Positions 7,615 to 16,878 of a stretch of 64,000 nt of DNA are shown here, piece by piece. The stretch covers positions 248,001-312,000 of the forward strand of contig NZ_RYFW01000005.1 in assembly GCF_004138335.1 (NCBI RefSeq). The letters run 5' to 3'. The notes beneath the pieces are model-generated. The model searched no databases and was not told where the DNA came from. It saw nothing but the letters and a program-made list of their open reading frames with translations. Each line of letters begins with the position of its first letter. Position 1 is the first letter of the stretch. Position numbers and translations under genes: made by a program. This DNA comes from Peristeroidobacter agariperforans. GTDB lineage: Bacteria; Pseudomonadota; Gammaproteobacteria; Steroidobacterales; Steroidobacteraceae.

Positions 7615-10600
7615 CGACGCTGCAGCCCGCAAGCGCGCGCTCGATCCGACGCGCTCGTTCATCGTGCAGGCGCCGGCAGGCTCCGGCAAGACCGAGCTGC
7701 TCACGCAGCGCTATCTGCGATTGCTCGCCACCGTCGAGCATCCGGAACAGATCCTTGCGATCACGTTCACGCGCAAGGCCGCCGCGGAAATGCGCAATCG
7801 TATCTTGCTTTCCATCGAAGCCGCCGGCGGTCCGCAGCCTGAGTCGGCGCACAAGCTCGCAACCTGGGAATTGGCGCGCGCGGTGCGTGCTGCCGATATC
7901 GAGCGCAATTGGAAACTCGCTGAGCATCCGTCGCGACTGCGCATTCAAACGATCGATGCGCTCAACTCAACGCTCGCGCGGCGCTTGCCGATTCTCGCCG
8001 GCACGGGTTCGGCGCTGGAGCCGGCCGAAGATCCGTGGCCTTTGTATGAAACGGCGGCGCGACGACTGATCGAACGGCTCGGCGAAGGCTCAGCGGTCGC
8101 GGACCATCTTGAATCGTTGATCGTGCACCTCGGCAATCGCACCGATCTGCTCGCGGACCTGCTGTGCGAGCTGATGGCGAAACGCGATCAATGGCTGCAC
8201 CAGATCGTGAGTGCCGGTGCGCACGACGACTTGCGCGCCGTGCTCGAGCAAACCTTGCAGAACGTGATCAAGCGACATCTCACGACGCTGTGCGGGTTGC
8301 TGAACGATGTGCGCCGTCGTGAGTATTGGGACCTCGCTGTGTTCGCCGCGTCCAACTTGCGCGATGTGGCCGGGGTCAACGAGGAAAAACGGCTGCTGCT
8401 CGATGCGTGCTCGAATGCGCACGCATGTCCGAATGCGCAGAGCGACACCATCGATGCCTGGCTGGCCCTGGCGAGCGTGTTCCTGAAGCGTGATGGTTCG
8501 CCTTATCAGACCGTCACGAAGAAGAGCGGCTTTCCGACGACGCATCCTCAGCAGAAGGAGCAGATGCTCGGTGTGCTCGCAGAACTCGCGCAGGATGCCG
8601 AGCTGATCGCGCAGTTGGGGGCACTTCGCAATCTGCCGCGACCGACCTACTCGCCGGAGCAGTGGACAATCCTCGAGGCGCTACTTGCCGTGCTGCCCGT
8701 GGCCGTCGCGGAACTGCAGATCGTGTTTCAGTCGCAAGGACAGGCAGATTACATCGAAGCGGCGTTGCGAGCGCTGCAGGCGTTGGGCTCGAGCGAAGAG
8801 CCCACGGATCTGGCCCTGGCGTTCGACTATCGCTTGCAACACCTACTGGTCGATGAGTTCCAGGACACGTCCTTCGGCCAGCTCGATCTGCTCGAGCGGC
8901 TGACCGCGGGCTGGACGGAAGGCGACGGTCGCACGCTGTTCTGCGTCGGCGATCCGATGCAATCCATTTATCGCTTCCGTCAAGCCGAGGTGGGTTTGTT
9001 CCTGCAGCTGCAGCGGCAGGGACTGCGCAACGTTCGGCTCGAGCCGTTGCAGCTCACATCGAACTTCCGTTCGACGCGTCCCATCATCGAGTGGGTGAAC
9101 CGTGTGTTCCCGGGCGTGCTGTCGCCGACCGACAATGCGGAGCAGGGCGCGGTGCGCTACAGCCCGAGTGTCGCAGCGCTGCCGAGCACGCGAGGCGGTG
9201 TGAAGGTTCATCCGTCGTTCGACAAGGATGAGCTCGCCGAGGCGCGCCAGGTCGTCAAGCTGGTTCGCAAGAGCCTCGCCGAGGATCCGGAAACGACGGT
9301 CGCTGTGCTCGTCACGGCACGCACGCACGTGGGCTTGATCGCAAGCCAGCTGCACGCGGCGTCAATTGATTTCCAGGCGATCGAGATCGAAGCGCTGCTC
9401 GATCGACCTGTCGTGCAGGATCTGACCGCGCTGACGCGCGCGCTCGTCCATCTCGCCGATAGAACTTCGTGGCTTGCGGTGCTGCGTGCGCCGTGGTGTG
9501 GCCTTACGTTGAATGACCTGCACGCGATCGTCGGCAACAATCGATCGTCGACGGTCAACGAGCTGCTGAGTCGCGCGCTCGAGTCGAGCGACACGCTGAG
9601 CAGCGAGGGCCGCGAACGCGTCACTCGCGTGCATTCGATTCTTCAAGCTGCGTTAGCGCAGCGAGGGCGACTTTCGTTGCGCGACTGGGTGGAGCGCACC
9701 TGGAATGCGTTGGGCGGCCCGGCGACCTTGCACCGGCCTCAAGATCTCGATGATGCCGATGCCTACCTGCGCCGGCTCGACAACATCGAGATTGCCGGCG
9801 ATCTCGACGATGCCGCGCGGCTCGAAGAACAGCTGGATCGATTGTTTGCTCGCCCGCGGCCGGAGAATCGAGCGCGCGTGGAAGTGATGACGATCCACAA
9901 ATCCAAGGGCCTGGAATATGACGTGGTCATCCTGCCGGCATTGGATCGGTTGTTGCGAGGCGAGAGTCGTGAGTTGATGCGCTGGACGCGGATTCCCGGC
10001 CGCGAAGGCGGCATCGTGTTCGCGCCGATCAAGGCCGCCGGGACCGATTCCGATCCGATGTATCGTTGGATCGAACTGCTGGAACGCGAGCGCAGCGCCC
10101 GGGAGCGCGGCCGACTGTTGTACGTGGCGGCAACTCGCGCCAAGCGCGTCCTGCACCTGCTCGGCCGGGTGCGAGTGAAAGAAACGGAGGAGGGCGCGGA
10201 ACTGCGCGAGCCCCTGACCGGATCGATGCTTCGTTTGCTATGGCCTGAAGTGAAATCTCACTTCGAATCCAGCGTGCAGACGAAACCACAACAGGATCTG
10301 TTCGCCTCCGCGCCGACGCCTTCCCTTCGAGTGCGTCGCCTGCCGCTGCAATGGCAGCCGCCGACCGCGGACGCATCCGTAACAGCGAAGGTGGTGAACC
10401 TCAGCGATCTCGAGGCGCAGATCGAGTTTGACTGGGCCTCTCAAACTGCCCGTCACATCGGGACGCTCGTTCACCGTGAACTGGATCGGCTGGTCCGTGC
10501 GGGCGTTGAGCGTGCGACGCCATCGCCCAATCGAGCGCGGCTCTGTGCTGAGCTTGCTGAGCTTGGCGTACCGCCGGATCGATGTGATGCGGCCGCCGAA

Positions 10601-10969
10601 CGAGTCGTCGCCGCCATGGCGCAGACTCTTGCCGACGAGCGCGGTCGCTGGCTGCTGGGCTTATCGTCCTCGTTGAGCGAAGCGGAGTCTGAGCTGGCAT
10701 TGAGCGGCGTGTTCGACGGCGAAATCGTCTCCGGCGTGATCGACCGGACGTTCGTCGACCAGCACGGCGTGCGCTGGATCGTCGATTTCAAAACCGGCTC
10801 CCACGAAGGCGGCGGCCTGGAGCAGTTCCTTGCCGATGAAGTCCGCCGCTATCGCGATCAGCTGCAACGTTACGCCCGTCTGATGAAACTGTTTCGACCC
10901 GATCAGCCGGTGCGGGCGGCGCTGTATTTCCCGTTGATGAAGCAGTGGCGAGAAGTGCCGGTCGGATAA
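7607..10969 (+). CDS. AddA-like UvrD-family helicase/nuclease
   Basis: 1120-aa superfamily 1A helicase fused to a C-terminal PD-(D/E)XK nuclease. The Walker A motif APAGSGKT is at residues 22-29, motif II LLVDEFQDTS near 415, a motif IV-like region QSIYRFRQAEVG follows, and IHKSKGLEYD lies near 762. The nuclease core WIVDFKTGS is near residue 1057. With the upstream AddB-like protein it should form a heterodimeric end-resection enzyme analogous to RecBCD/AddAB. No recD or recC is present in this window. The start ATG lies inside the end of the upstream gene, a sign of translational coupling. Confidence 0.88.
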   Translation: MSSDAAARKRALDPTRSFIVQAPAGSGKTELLTQRYLRLLATVEHPEQILAITFTRKAAAEMRNRILLSIEAAGGPQPESAHKLATWELARAVRAADIERNWKLAEHPSRLRIQTIDALNSTLARRLPILAGTGSALEPAEDPWPLYETAARRLIERLGEGSAVADHLESLIVHLGNRTDLLADLLCELMAKRDQWLHQIVSAGAHDDLRAVLEQTLQNVIKRHLTTLCGLLNDVRRREYWDLAVFAASNLRDVAGVNEEKRLLLDACSNAHACPNAQSDTIDAWLALASVFLKRDGSPYQTVTKKSGFPTTHPQQKEQMLGVLAELAQDAELIAQLGALRNLPRPTYSPEQWTILEALLAVLPVAVAELQIVFQSQGQADYIEAALRALQALGSSEEPTDLALAFDYRLQHLLVDEFQDTSFGQLDLLERLTAGWTEGDGRTLFCVGDPMQSIYRFRQAEVGLFLQLQRQGLRNVRLEPLQLTSNFRSTRPIIEWVNRVFPGVLSPTDNAEQGAVRYSPSVAALPSTRGGVKVHPSFDKDELAEARQVVKLVRKSLAEDPETTVAVLVTARTHVGLIASQLHAASIDFQAIEIEALLDRPVVQDLTALTRALVHLADRTSWLAVLRAPWCGLTLNDLHAIVGNNRSSTVNELLSRALESSDTLSSEGRERVTRVHSILQAALAQRGRLSLRDWVERTWNALGGPATLHRPQDLDDADAYLRRLDNIEIAGDLDDAARLEEQLDRLFARPRPENRARVEVMTIHKSKGLEYDVVILPALDRLLRGESRELMRWTRIPGREGGIVFAPIKAAGTDSDPMYRWIELLERERSARERGRLLYVAATRAKRVLHLLGRVRVKETEEGAELREPLTGSMLRLLWPEVKSHFESSVQTKPQQDLFASAPTPSLRVRRLPLQWQPPTADASVTAKVVNLSDLEAQIEFDWASQTARHIGTLVHRELDRLVRAGVERATPSPNRARLCAELAELGVPPDRCDAAAERVVAAMAQTLADERGRWLLGLSSSLSEAESELALSGVFDGEIVSGVIDRTFVDQHGVRWIVDFKTGSHEGGGLEQFLADEVRRYRDQLQRYARLMKLFRPDQPVRAALYFPLMKQWREVPVG

Positions 10970-11005
10970 CCGGGCTCGGCATCCATCACGACCGGCGGGT
11001 GGGCA

Positions 11006-11449
11006 ATGGTTGATAGTGAAATCGTAGCTGAGCTGGATGCAGCGTCTCGCCGAGTTGGGGGTATCACCCGAATGCCGGCTGACGCTGCGGACACTTACTT
11101 GCGGGGACTTGCTGAAACCTATGTTGCCGACCCGTCGAGTCTGCGCTGGTGGGAGTCCCTGAAATGCAGTGCGGTCCGCATGCCGTACGCAGATACTGAT
11201 GGCCTTGCGAAGATTGCAACTCTGGTCGGTCAGCGTACCAACGCAAGGTTGATCGTCACGGACGATGAGAGCCCACCGTGGCCTGTCTACTCGGGGGACG
11301 CGCAGAAAATCATTGCGATGCTGCGGGAGTGCCGATTTTTCGAGTACATCCTGGCTGCGCACGACCGAAGCTGGATCCTCTTCGACACTCATATGAATGA
11401 ATTGGTGAGTGCGGGGCTGGAGGTCCGAACCAGCGTTACTGAAGAGTAG
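11006..11449 (+). CDS. Hypothetical acidic protein, 147 aa
   Basis: I do not recognise the family with confidence. The protein is soluble and acidic, with no signal peptide or membrane segment. It has a Trp-rich centre (LRWWESL) and a C-terminal half with FFEYILAAHD and WILFDTHMNEL. This size, composition and late Trp/Phe-Asp motif recall small immunity-type or YxiJ/DUF-type proteins, but that is only an impression. No toxin gene is adjacent. The ribosome site is weak (GGGTGGG). The gene follows the helicase gene by 36 bases on the same strand. Confidence 0.6.
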   Translation: MVDSEIVAELDAASRRVGGITRMPADAADTYLRGLAETYVADPSSLRWWESLKCSAVRMPYADTDGLAKIATLVGQRTNARLIVTDDESPPWPVYSGDAQKIIAMLRECRFFEYILAAHDRSWILFDTHMNELVSAGLEVRTSVTEE

Positions 11450-11567
11450 CTCCCGGCACAAAAGAGACCCAGCTCACACTCGGCTCCGAGAAACATCGCC
11501 GCCGCGCCGCACCGCTGGCTAAACTAGCGCCCATCCCAGCTCAAGGTTTGCACCGGCAGGAGCTTTC

Positions 11568-12107
11568 GTGCACGTCATCATCGCCGCGATCACCGCGCTC
11601 GCTGGCTTGTTGTGGGCGATCAATTCGCTGCAGCGTTCGGGATTCAGTCTGAGCTCCATCAATCCGTTCCTGGCGTATCGGCGCTGGAAATGGAGCCGCA
11701 CCTATGGCGCCAAGCCCATCTATCGACTGGAACGACCGATGGACGTGGCCGCGGTGCTGCTGCTGGGCATCGCCAAGGCCGATGGCGAGATCACCTCGGA
11801 CCAGAAGCGCGAGTTGCAGAATCTGTTCCAGAACGAATTCGAGATTTCACGGGATGAAGCCGCCGACCTGCTGCTGGCGAGCTCACATCTGATTCGCGAC
11901 GAGATTTATATCGTCGATCATCTCGACAAGATCCTGGAGCTGAGCGCGGCGAAGTTCGAACCCTCCGCCGTGATCTCGTTGCTCGGCATGATGCGTCGGA
12001 TTGCGGCGCTCGACGGATCGATCAATGGCGAGCAGCAAAAGCTGATCGAGGCGACCGAACGTTACTTCGCGAGCCGGCAGAAGGCCGCCGGCGGCAAGTG
12101 GAGCTAG
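11568..12107 (+). CDS. Membrane-anchored TerB-like protein
   Basis: The 179-aa protein has one N-terminal hydrophobic helix (about residues 2-18, IIAAITALAGLLWAI) and a short basic linker. The rest is an all-helical domain with repeated acidic motifs (AKADGEITSDQKRE and, later, AALDGSINGEQQKL), as in the tellurite-resistance TerB/DjlA-type fold. Such domains are thought to bind metal or act as scaffolds at the inner membrane; the exact function is unknown. The start is GTG at 11568, with an AGGAG site five bases upstream. It converges on gspN. Confidence 0.7.
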   Translation: MHVIIAAITALAGLLWAINSLQRSGFSLSSINPFLAYRRWKWSRTYGAKPIYRLERPMDVAAVLLLGIAKADGEITSDQKRELQNLFQNEFEISRDEAADLLLASSHLIRDEIYIVDHLDKILELSAAKFEPSAVISLLGMMRRIAALDGSINGEQQKLIEATERYFASRQKAAGGKWS

Positions 12108-12123
12108 CCGCCGCAACTGAAAG

Positions 12124-12873
12124 TTACAGCGTGCCTTCGGTATTGAATTGTCGGCGGCCCTGCGCATCCGGCGGGCCAAGGAATTCCAGCGCCTGCACCA
12201 GATTGCGAGGCGCATCGGGGCGCGCGGCGATCAAAGCTTCGAGGGCATAGCTGCGATCAGGCTTGAGTTGGAGGGTGCCGTTGAGCTGCAGCGGGCCATC
12301 GCCGGCATCCGAGATCGCGCCCTTCAAAACGTCCGCAGTCGAGGCGGCGGGATCGAACACGATCAGATAGGTGCCCGCCTTCGCAGGCTTGCGCGCCGGA
12401 CCGTTCAGATCCTTCACTTCCAGCGAGCCATTCACCTGGGTGGGCCAGCCGTTTTCCAGCGTGAGCTGCTGGAAGCGGCCGTTGAGCGTGCCGGCCCAGC
12501 CGCCAGGGATCGCATTGGCCGGCAAAGCACTCAGCGGCAGCGATGCGCTCAGCGCTTTGAAACTCATCGTGCCGGTGGGCCCGACACTGAGCTGCGTCTG
12601 GGCGAAGCCATCGATGCGCGTCACCTTCACGTCGGCATTGGCGTGCGCGGTGAATAGCGGCAGGGCGTGCAGCTTCCATTCGACACTGCCAACGTTCACG
12701 CCTTCAACCTGCAGCACCTGCGCGCGGCCATTCCAGATCGTGCCGGAGACGCCGCCGGCATAAACACCGGAGGAGCCGAGCCAGGACAACACGAGGCTCG
12801 CGGGCAACGTGACCACCGCGAAGATGAGGAATGCGCCCACGCCGAGCGCGACCAACGGCCAGAGTCGCTTCAT
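12124..12873 (-). CDS. gspN: Type II secretion system protein N
   Basis: The 249-aa bitopic inner-membrane protein belongs to the type II secretion (T2SS) GspN family. It has an N-terminal membrane helix (residues 7-30), then a periplasmic beta-rich domain. VSGTIWNGRA and the repeated GTLNGRFQQL/LNGTLQLKPD strands are typical. GspN is a non-essential accessory subunit linked to the GspC/GspD region. It is the last gene of the gspHIJKLMN operon, seven bases after gspM, and converges on the TerB-like gene. Confidence 0.88.
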   Translation of the reverse strand: MKRLWPLVALGVGAFLIFAVVTLPASLVLSWLGSSGVYAGGVSGTIWNGRAQVLQVEGVNVGSVEWKLHALPLFTAHANADVKVTRIDGFAQTQLSVGPTGTMSFKALSASLPLSALPANAIPGGWAGTLNGRFQQLTLENGWPTQVNGSLEVKDLNGPARKPAKAGTYLIVFDPAASTADVLKGAISDAGDGPLQLNGTLQLKPDRSYALEALIAARPDAPRNLVQALEFLGPPDAQGRRQFNTEGTL

Positions 12874-12880
12874 AGAGTTG

Positions 12881-13381
12881 TTATGCGCCGACGCGGGTCA
12901 GGACCAGGTTGGCATTGACGAGACCGGGCTGTGCTGCGCGATCGATGCTGGCGGATTCGACATCCACCGCGTGCACCTGCTGGAGCGTGCCAAGGCACAC
13001 CATCAACTTGTCGAACTCCGCGCCTTCGAGTCGCACGCGAATGCCGCGCTCGCCATTAGGAGTCTGGCCCGTCAGGGAGGCGCCCAAGCCGCACTCACGC
13101 GCGGTACGGTCGATCAGCACGACCATGGATTCGTTACTCGGGCCCGGACGGCTCGGTGCATTGGCGCTGAGCACGGCAACTTCCCCGGACACGCTGCGCA
13201 TCCACGCAAGATCGCCTTCCTTCTGCGCGACGCGCTTGGCCTGCGCATTGACGGCGCTGTACAACGGTGCGAGCGCCAGCACATACACCGCAACGACCAG
13301 CACCAGGATGGCGCCAGCGATGACGATGACGCGCTCGCGAGGCTGCAGCGAATCGAACTTGTCTTTGAGCTGTTGCATCAC
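12881..13381 (-). CDS. gspM: Type II secretion system protein M
   Basis: The 166-aa inner-membrane platform protein has a short cytoplasmic start (MMQQLKDKFDSLQPRERV), one membrane helix (about residues 18-38) and a periplasmic ferredoxin-like domain. It partners GspL in the T2SS assembly platform. Its start overlaps the gspL stop by four bases (ATGA). Length and placement are normal for the family. Confidence 0.9.
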   Translation of the reverse strand: MMQQLKDKFDSLQPRERVIVIAGAILVLVVAVYVLALAPLYSAVNAQAKRVAQKEGDLAWMRSVSGEVAVLSANAPSRPGPSNESMVVLIDRTARECGLGASLTGQTPNGERGIRVRLEGAEFDKLMVCLGTLQQVHAVDVESASIDRAAQPGLVNANLVLTRVGA

Positions 13382-14649
13382 GCGCCTGCCTTCTGGAACC
13401 GCAGCCGTCCCTCGATCTTCTGGTCGCGCGGATTGGTCGACTTGATCTCGCCCCGGATGCCTCGTTCGTTGGCCACCTGCAGGATGCGATCGAGCACCGC
13501 CGTTTCATCCTTGGGCGCGAGCACGCGCAAATCGGTGCCGTCCTGCTGGTAGTACAGCGCTTCCACATCGATATTCGGCGCCTGCGCCATTGCCTCGCTC
13601 AGCATGGCGAGCGTCGTGAGCATGCCGCTGGTCGGACCCGTGCCACGCAACTGCCCGAGCACCGCTTCGACCTGACGGCGCGCTTCGAGCGGATCAGGCA
13701 CCGGTGCGCCCGGAATGGCCTGTTGGAATACCTCGGCGATCTGCGCATCGAGCTGGCTTTCCACGTTCTTGAAATGGAAGTACTGCCAGGTCTTCATGCC
13801 AACGTGCGCGGCGACGAATACAGCGGCGAGAATGGCCGCGTAGCGCCAGGGCGCGAAAGAAATATTGAGCTTGGTCTTGGCGGCGTACGGACCCTGCAGC
13901 AGGTTCACCGCACCCGCCTTGGGAATGTTCGAGGCCAATAGCGGCAGGGGACCATCCGGCAGCAGCTTCAACTGCAGGCTGGCCGTGAATTCGCGCAGAC
14001 CCTCGAGCAGTTCGCGCTCGCGTTCGTAGTCTTCTTCAGAAACAAAGATGGTGACGTGCTCGCGGGCCTCTTCGCCGCTTGCCAGCGCCATCTGCAGCGC
14101 TTCGATGAGGGGCTCGACTTCGATGACCGTGCCGGGCTGATTCTCGCGACGGACATACAAGCGTTTGCCATCGATGAGCACGGCGACCGCGCCGGTTACC
14201 GTCGGCAACACGCTCGTTTCGGCGTGGATCGTGTCGGTGGACAAGCCGGCTGCTTGCAGCGTCGCGACCCACTCATCCATGCGAGCTCGCGAGACGGCAG
14301 CGACCGGCGTGCCCGGACGCGACTCGCGCTTGCCGACGGCGAAGTGCATGTCCTCGACGTCCGCGGCCAGTTGTTCTTCGAGCGCGAAGGGCACGACTTG
14401 CGCAAGCTTCGCGCCGCTCTTCAGCGGCAACACCGGTTCGGCCAGCAGCACATCGGTGCCGGGCACGAGCACGACGGTCTTGCGAGTCTGGGACAGCGCG
14501 GCGGCATCGCTGAGCGAGCCCCACGAGACATTGCCGCGCCGGGCGCCGGCGCCGTCGACGACCAACCATTCGGCTTGTGGCGCCGCCTGCGAGCCGCCCG
14601 GTTGGGCGGCCGCGATGGGATGCAAGCGGACAACTAGGAGTTCCGGCAT
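13378..14649 (-). CDS. gspL: Type II secretion system protein L
   Basis: The 423-aa T2SS platform protein has an actin-like cytoplasmic domain (about residues 1-250) that binds the GspE ATPase, one membrane helix (about residues 268-288, YAAILAAVFVAAHVG) and a periplasmic ferredoxin-like domain. The segment VLVPGTDVLLAEPVLPLKSG is characteristic of the N-terminal domain. Its ATG overlaps the gspK stop by one base, and its stop overlaps gspM, so the operon is tightly coupled. Confidence 0.93.
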   Translation of the reverse strand: MPELLVVRLHPIAAAQPGGSQAAPQAEWLVVDGAGARRGNVSWGSLSDAAALSQTRKTVVLVPGTDVLLAEPVLPLKSGAKLAQVVPFALEEQLAADVEDMHFAVGKRESRPGTPVAAVSRARMDEWVATLQAAGLSTDTIHAETSVLPTVTGAVAVLIDGKRLYVRRENQPGTVIEVEPLIEALQMALASGEEAREHVTIFVSEEDYERERELLEGLREFTASLQLKLLPDGPLPLLASNIPKAGAVNLLQGPYAAKTKLNISFAPWRYAAILAAVFVAAHVGMKTWQYFHFKNVESQLDAQIAEVFQQAIPGAPVPDPLEARRQVEAVLGQLRGTGPTSGMLTTLAMLSEAMAQAPNIDVEALYYQQDGTDLRVLAPKDETAVLDRILQVANERGIRGEIKSTNPRDQKIEGRLRFQKAGA

Positions 14650-15611
14650 CAGAGCGTTCCGTAGCTTCTTAGGATGGGACGGACCTGGTTGGCGCCGCCG
14701 CTTCGATACAACAAACTGTACAGGGTGAACCTTTGAGTGCCAAGGGTGACCCAGATCGTCGCCAGGAAGTAATCGCTGGTTTCACCGATCATGTCGTCCA
14801 GCTCTTGCTTGCGATCGTTCGACAAGCTCGCCTGGAATTCGCTCACCGTCGGAAAGCAACGCTGTTGGCGCGTTTGCTGGCCGGCCTCGCGGCCAAGCGT
14901 GAATTCGCGGTTGTCGCCAATCATCGCATCGAGCAACTCGGGTGAAGCCGTACACAGGTTGATGGGCTGACCGGCTGGCAAGGCGGTGACGAACGGTGCG
15001 AGCTTTCGATAGCGCTCCGCGCCGAACTCCGGCAACGCCAACAACTCGCTCGCGCGGGTGATGGGCATGTTCGCGGTGCGATAGGGCGGCGACAAGTTCG
15101 TGTACACCGGATCCTCGGCGCCGTCGGGGAAGCCGGCGTTGTTGTCCGCGTCGATCCAGTCGGCGATGTAGCCGGCCCATTTCGGCTCGATCTCGAGCAG
15201 CGTCAGCAGACGCTCGAAGCGTTTTACCGCAGGCTCGTTCTGCGTGCTCTGACCTGCCTGGTCGAAGGTCACCAGATCGTTGAGATTGAAGCGGCCCTGC
15301 AGGTCTTCGAGCTGGCCTTCGAATTCACCGCCGACATCTTCCAGCGGAATCGGCGGAATGGGCGTGGCCCACTCTTCGGTGAAGTCATCGGTCTTGCTCG
15401 ATTGCATCTTGTCCCGGCGCAGCGCGTCCGAGGCCCAGGCTTCACCGCCCATCGCGATCTCGAACGATTGATCGAGCGAGAAGGTGTTCACTGTGCGGCG
15501 CTGATCGAGATAGCCGCGGAAACCCACTTCCGCCGCCAGAATGGTCGCGAGCGCCACGATCAGCACGGCCATGACGAGCGCGACACCTCGTTGATGACGG
15601 CGGCTCTTCAT
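14649..15611 (-). CDS. gspK: Type II secretion minor pseudopilin K
   Basis: The 320-aa large minor pseudopilin caps the pseudopilus tip with GspI and GspJ. A prepilin-like N-terminus (HQRGVALVMAVLIVALA) follows a short basic leader. Unlike the other pseudopilins it has no Glu at position 5, as expected for GspK. DLQGRFNLNDL and WIDADNNAGFPDGAED match the GspK calcium-binding/SAM-like domains. The start at 15611 gives an ATGA overlap with gspJ; the open frame continues upstream to 15728, but that part lies inside gspJ and lacks a leader. Confidence 0.92.
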   Translation of the reverse strand: MKSRRHQRGVALVMAVLIVALATILAAEVGFRGYLDQRRTVNTFSLDQSFEIAMGGEAWASDALRRDKMQSSKTDDFTEEWATPIPPIPLEDVGGEFEGQLEDLQGRFNLNDLVTFDQAGQSTQNEPAVKRFERLLTLLEIEPKWAGYIADWIDADNNAGFPDGAEDPVYTNLSPPYRTANMPITRASELLALPEFGAERYRKLAPFVTALPAGQPINLCTASPELLDAMIGDNREFTLGREAGQQTRQQRCFPTVSEFQASLSNDRKQELDDMIGETSDYFLATIWVTLGTQRFTLYSLLYRSGGANQVRPILRSYGTL

Positions 15612-16282
15612 CCCGAGACCTCGACCAATCGCTTCAGCTCGCCCCAGTCTTCGAGCTCGAGCGTGAATTCGACCGCGATTGGACGCACCCAGGGTGCCTC
15701 GGCGGGCGAGTAACCGAGCGGTGGCCATTGCTCGTGCCAGGTGCGGTTCGGATCCATGAAACGGAACTTCAGGCTCTTGACGCCGTCGACCAGCACCGCG
15801 CTTTCCGGCTCGCTGCTCATCGTGCGATCGAGAGCGAGCCAGTAGTCACGAATGAGCTTGTTGTCTTCGACGCGATAGGCCACGCGCTGCAAAGTGGAGC
15901 GGGGCACACCGGCGGGATTGCTCCAGCCCGAATGCGTGAACTCGACGAGCGATTCGCCGCCACCTTTCTCATCGGCGCGCAGCGCTGGGACCAGGCCGTC
16001 GCCCAAGGGCTGACGCACGGGACGTGGCTCGAGCGATGTAAAGTCCAGGTTCAAACGTTGCATGGTCGCTTGAATGGCGCGCGTGCGTGCGGCGCCGGCA
16101 TTGACGACGTCGCTTTGTTTGACCAGCTCGTTATAGCCGCCCATCGCAATGGCGCTGACGATGGCGAAAATAAATATCGCCACCAGCACTTCGACGAGCG
16201 TAAAGCCTGACTCGCGGCCGCTGCCGCGTATCGCTTCGTTGAGCGGGCCACGTGAACGCGCTGGCGCACTTACCCTGCTCAT
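15608..16282 (-). CDS. gspJ: Type II secretion minor pseudopilin J
   Basis: 224-aa minor pseudopilin. The prepilin peptidase site is SGFTLVEVLVAI, after a leader of about 26 residues, with Glu at position 5 of the mature protein. A beta-rich globular domain follows. It forms the tip complex with GspI and GspK. The gene overlaps gspI and gspK by four bases each (ATGA), consistent with strict co-translation of the tip proteins. Confidence 0.93.
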   Translation of the reverse strand: MSRVSAPARSRGPLNEAIRGSGRESGFTLVEVLVAIFIFAIVSAIAMGGYNELVKQSDVVNAGAARTRAIQATMQRLNLDFTSLEPRPVRQPLGDGLVPALRADEKGGGESLVEFTHSGWSNPAGVPRSTLQRVAYRVEDNKLIRDYWLALDRTMSSEPESAVLVDGVKSLKFRFMDPNRTWHEQWPPLGYSPAEAPWVRPIAVEFTLELEDWGELKRLVEVSG

Positions 16283-16878
16283 GAGCTGGGATCCTCGCCC
16301 GGCTGCTCGGGCTCCGGATTCACCGGTTCGCCCGGCTCGGGCTGCGGCTGCTGCGGCGGCGGCTCGGTTTCGGAATCGCGACGTCGCTCGCCCGGCGGGC
16401 CGCCACCTTGTTGTTGCGAGCCTCGCCAGGAAATCTGCGTGACGCCCGGCGGTGCGATGGCGGTGCCGTAGAAGCCGGTGACGTAGGCAAGCGAGCTTTT
16501 TTCCGGCGCCTCCGAAGGACGCACGCTCACTTCGATGCGACGGATCGACTCGACCGGCGTTTGTTTCACTTCCATGGTCCAGCGCCAGTCGCGCCCGGCC
16601 ATTTCCACTTCATCCGAGGATTTATCGACGGCTGGTGCGTTGGGCTCCAGGCGCACCTTGGTGAGCTGATTCATCGCAATCCAATGCGCGATGGTTTTGT
16701 CCCGGATGTACGAGGTGTTGTTCGCGGTCTGGCTCACGGTCTGAATGACGGCCAGCATGCCCAGACCGACGACGATCAGCGCCACCAGCACTTCGATCAG
16801 CGTGAAGCCGGACGTGCTGCGTTTGAGCTTGCAGAGATCAGCGCGCACTGGACACCCGTGTCGGCTGTCGTTTGTCAT
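16279..16878 (-). CDS. gspI: Type II secretion minor pseudopilin I with proline-rich tail
   Basis: 199-aa minor pseudopilin with the prepilin site SGFTLIEVLVAL and the conserved NQLTKVRLEPNAP region. It is longer than the usual GspI (about 120-130 aa) because of a C-terminal tail of roughly 50 residues rich in Pro, Glu, Gln and Gly. Such a disordered tail on a tip subunit is unusual. The ATG at 16878 overlaps gspH by 41 bases; an in-frame GTG at 16848 would shorten the leader and reduce the overlap to 11 bases, so the start is uncertain. Confidence 0.9.
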   Translation of the reverse strand: MTNDSRHGCPVRADLCKLKRSTSGFTLIEVLVALIVVGLGMLAVIQTVSQTANNTSYIRDKTIAHWIAMNQLTKVRLEPNAPAVDKSSDEVEMAGRDWRWTMEVKQTPVESIRRIEVSVRPSEAPEKSSLAYVTGFYGTAIAPPGVTQISWRGSQQQGGGPPGERRRDSETEPPPQQPQPEPGEPVNPEPEQPGEDPSS

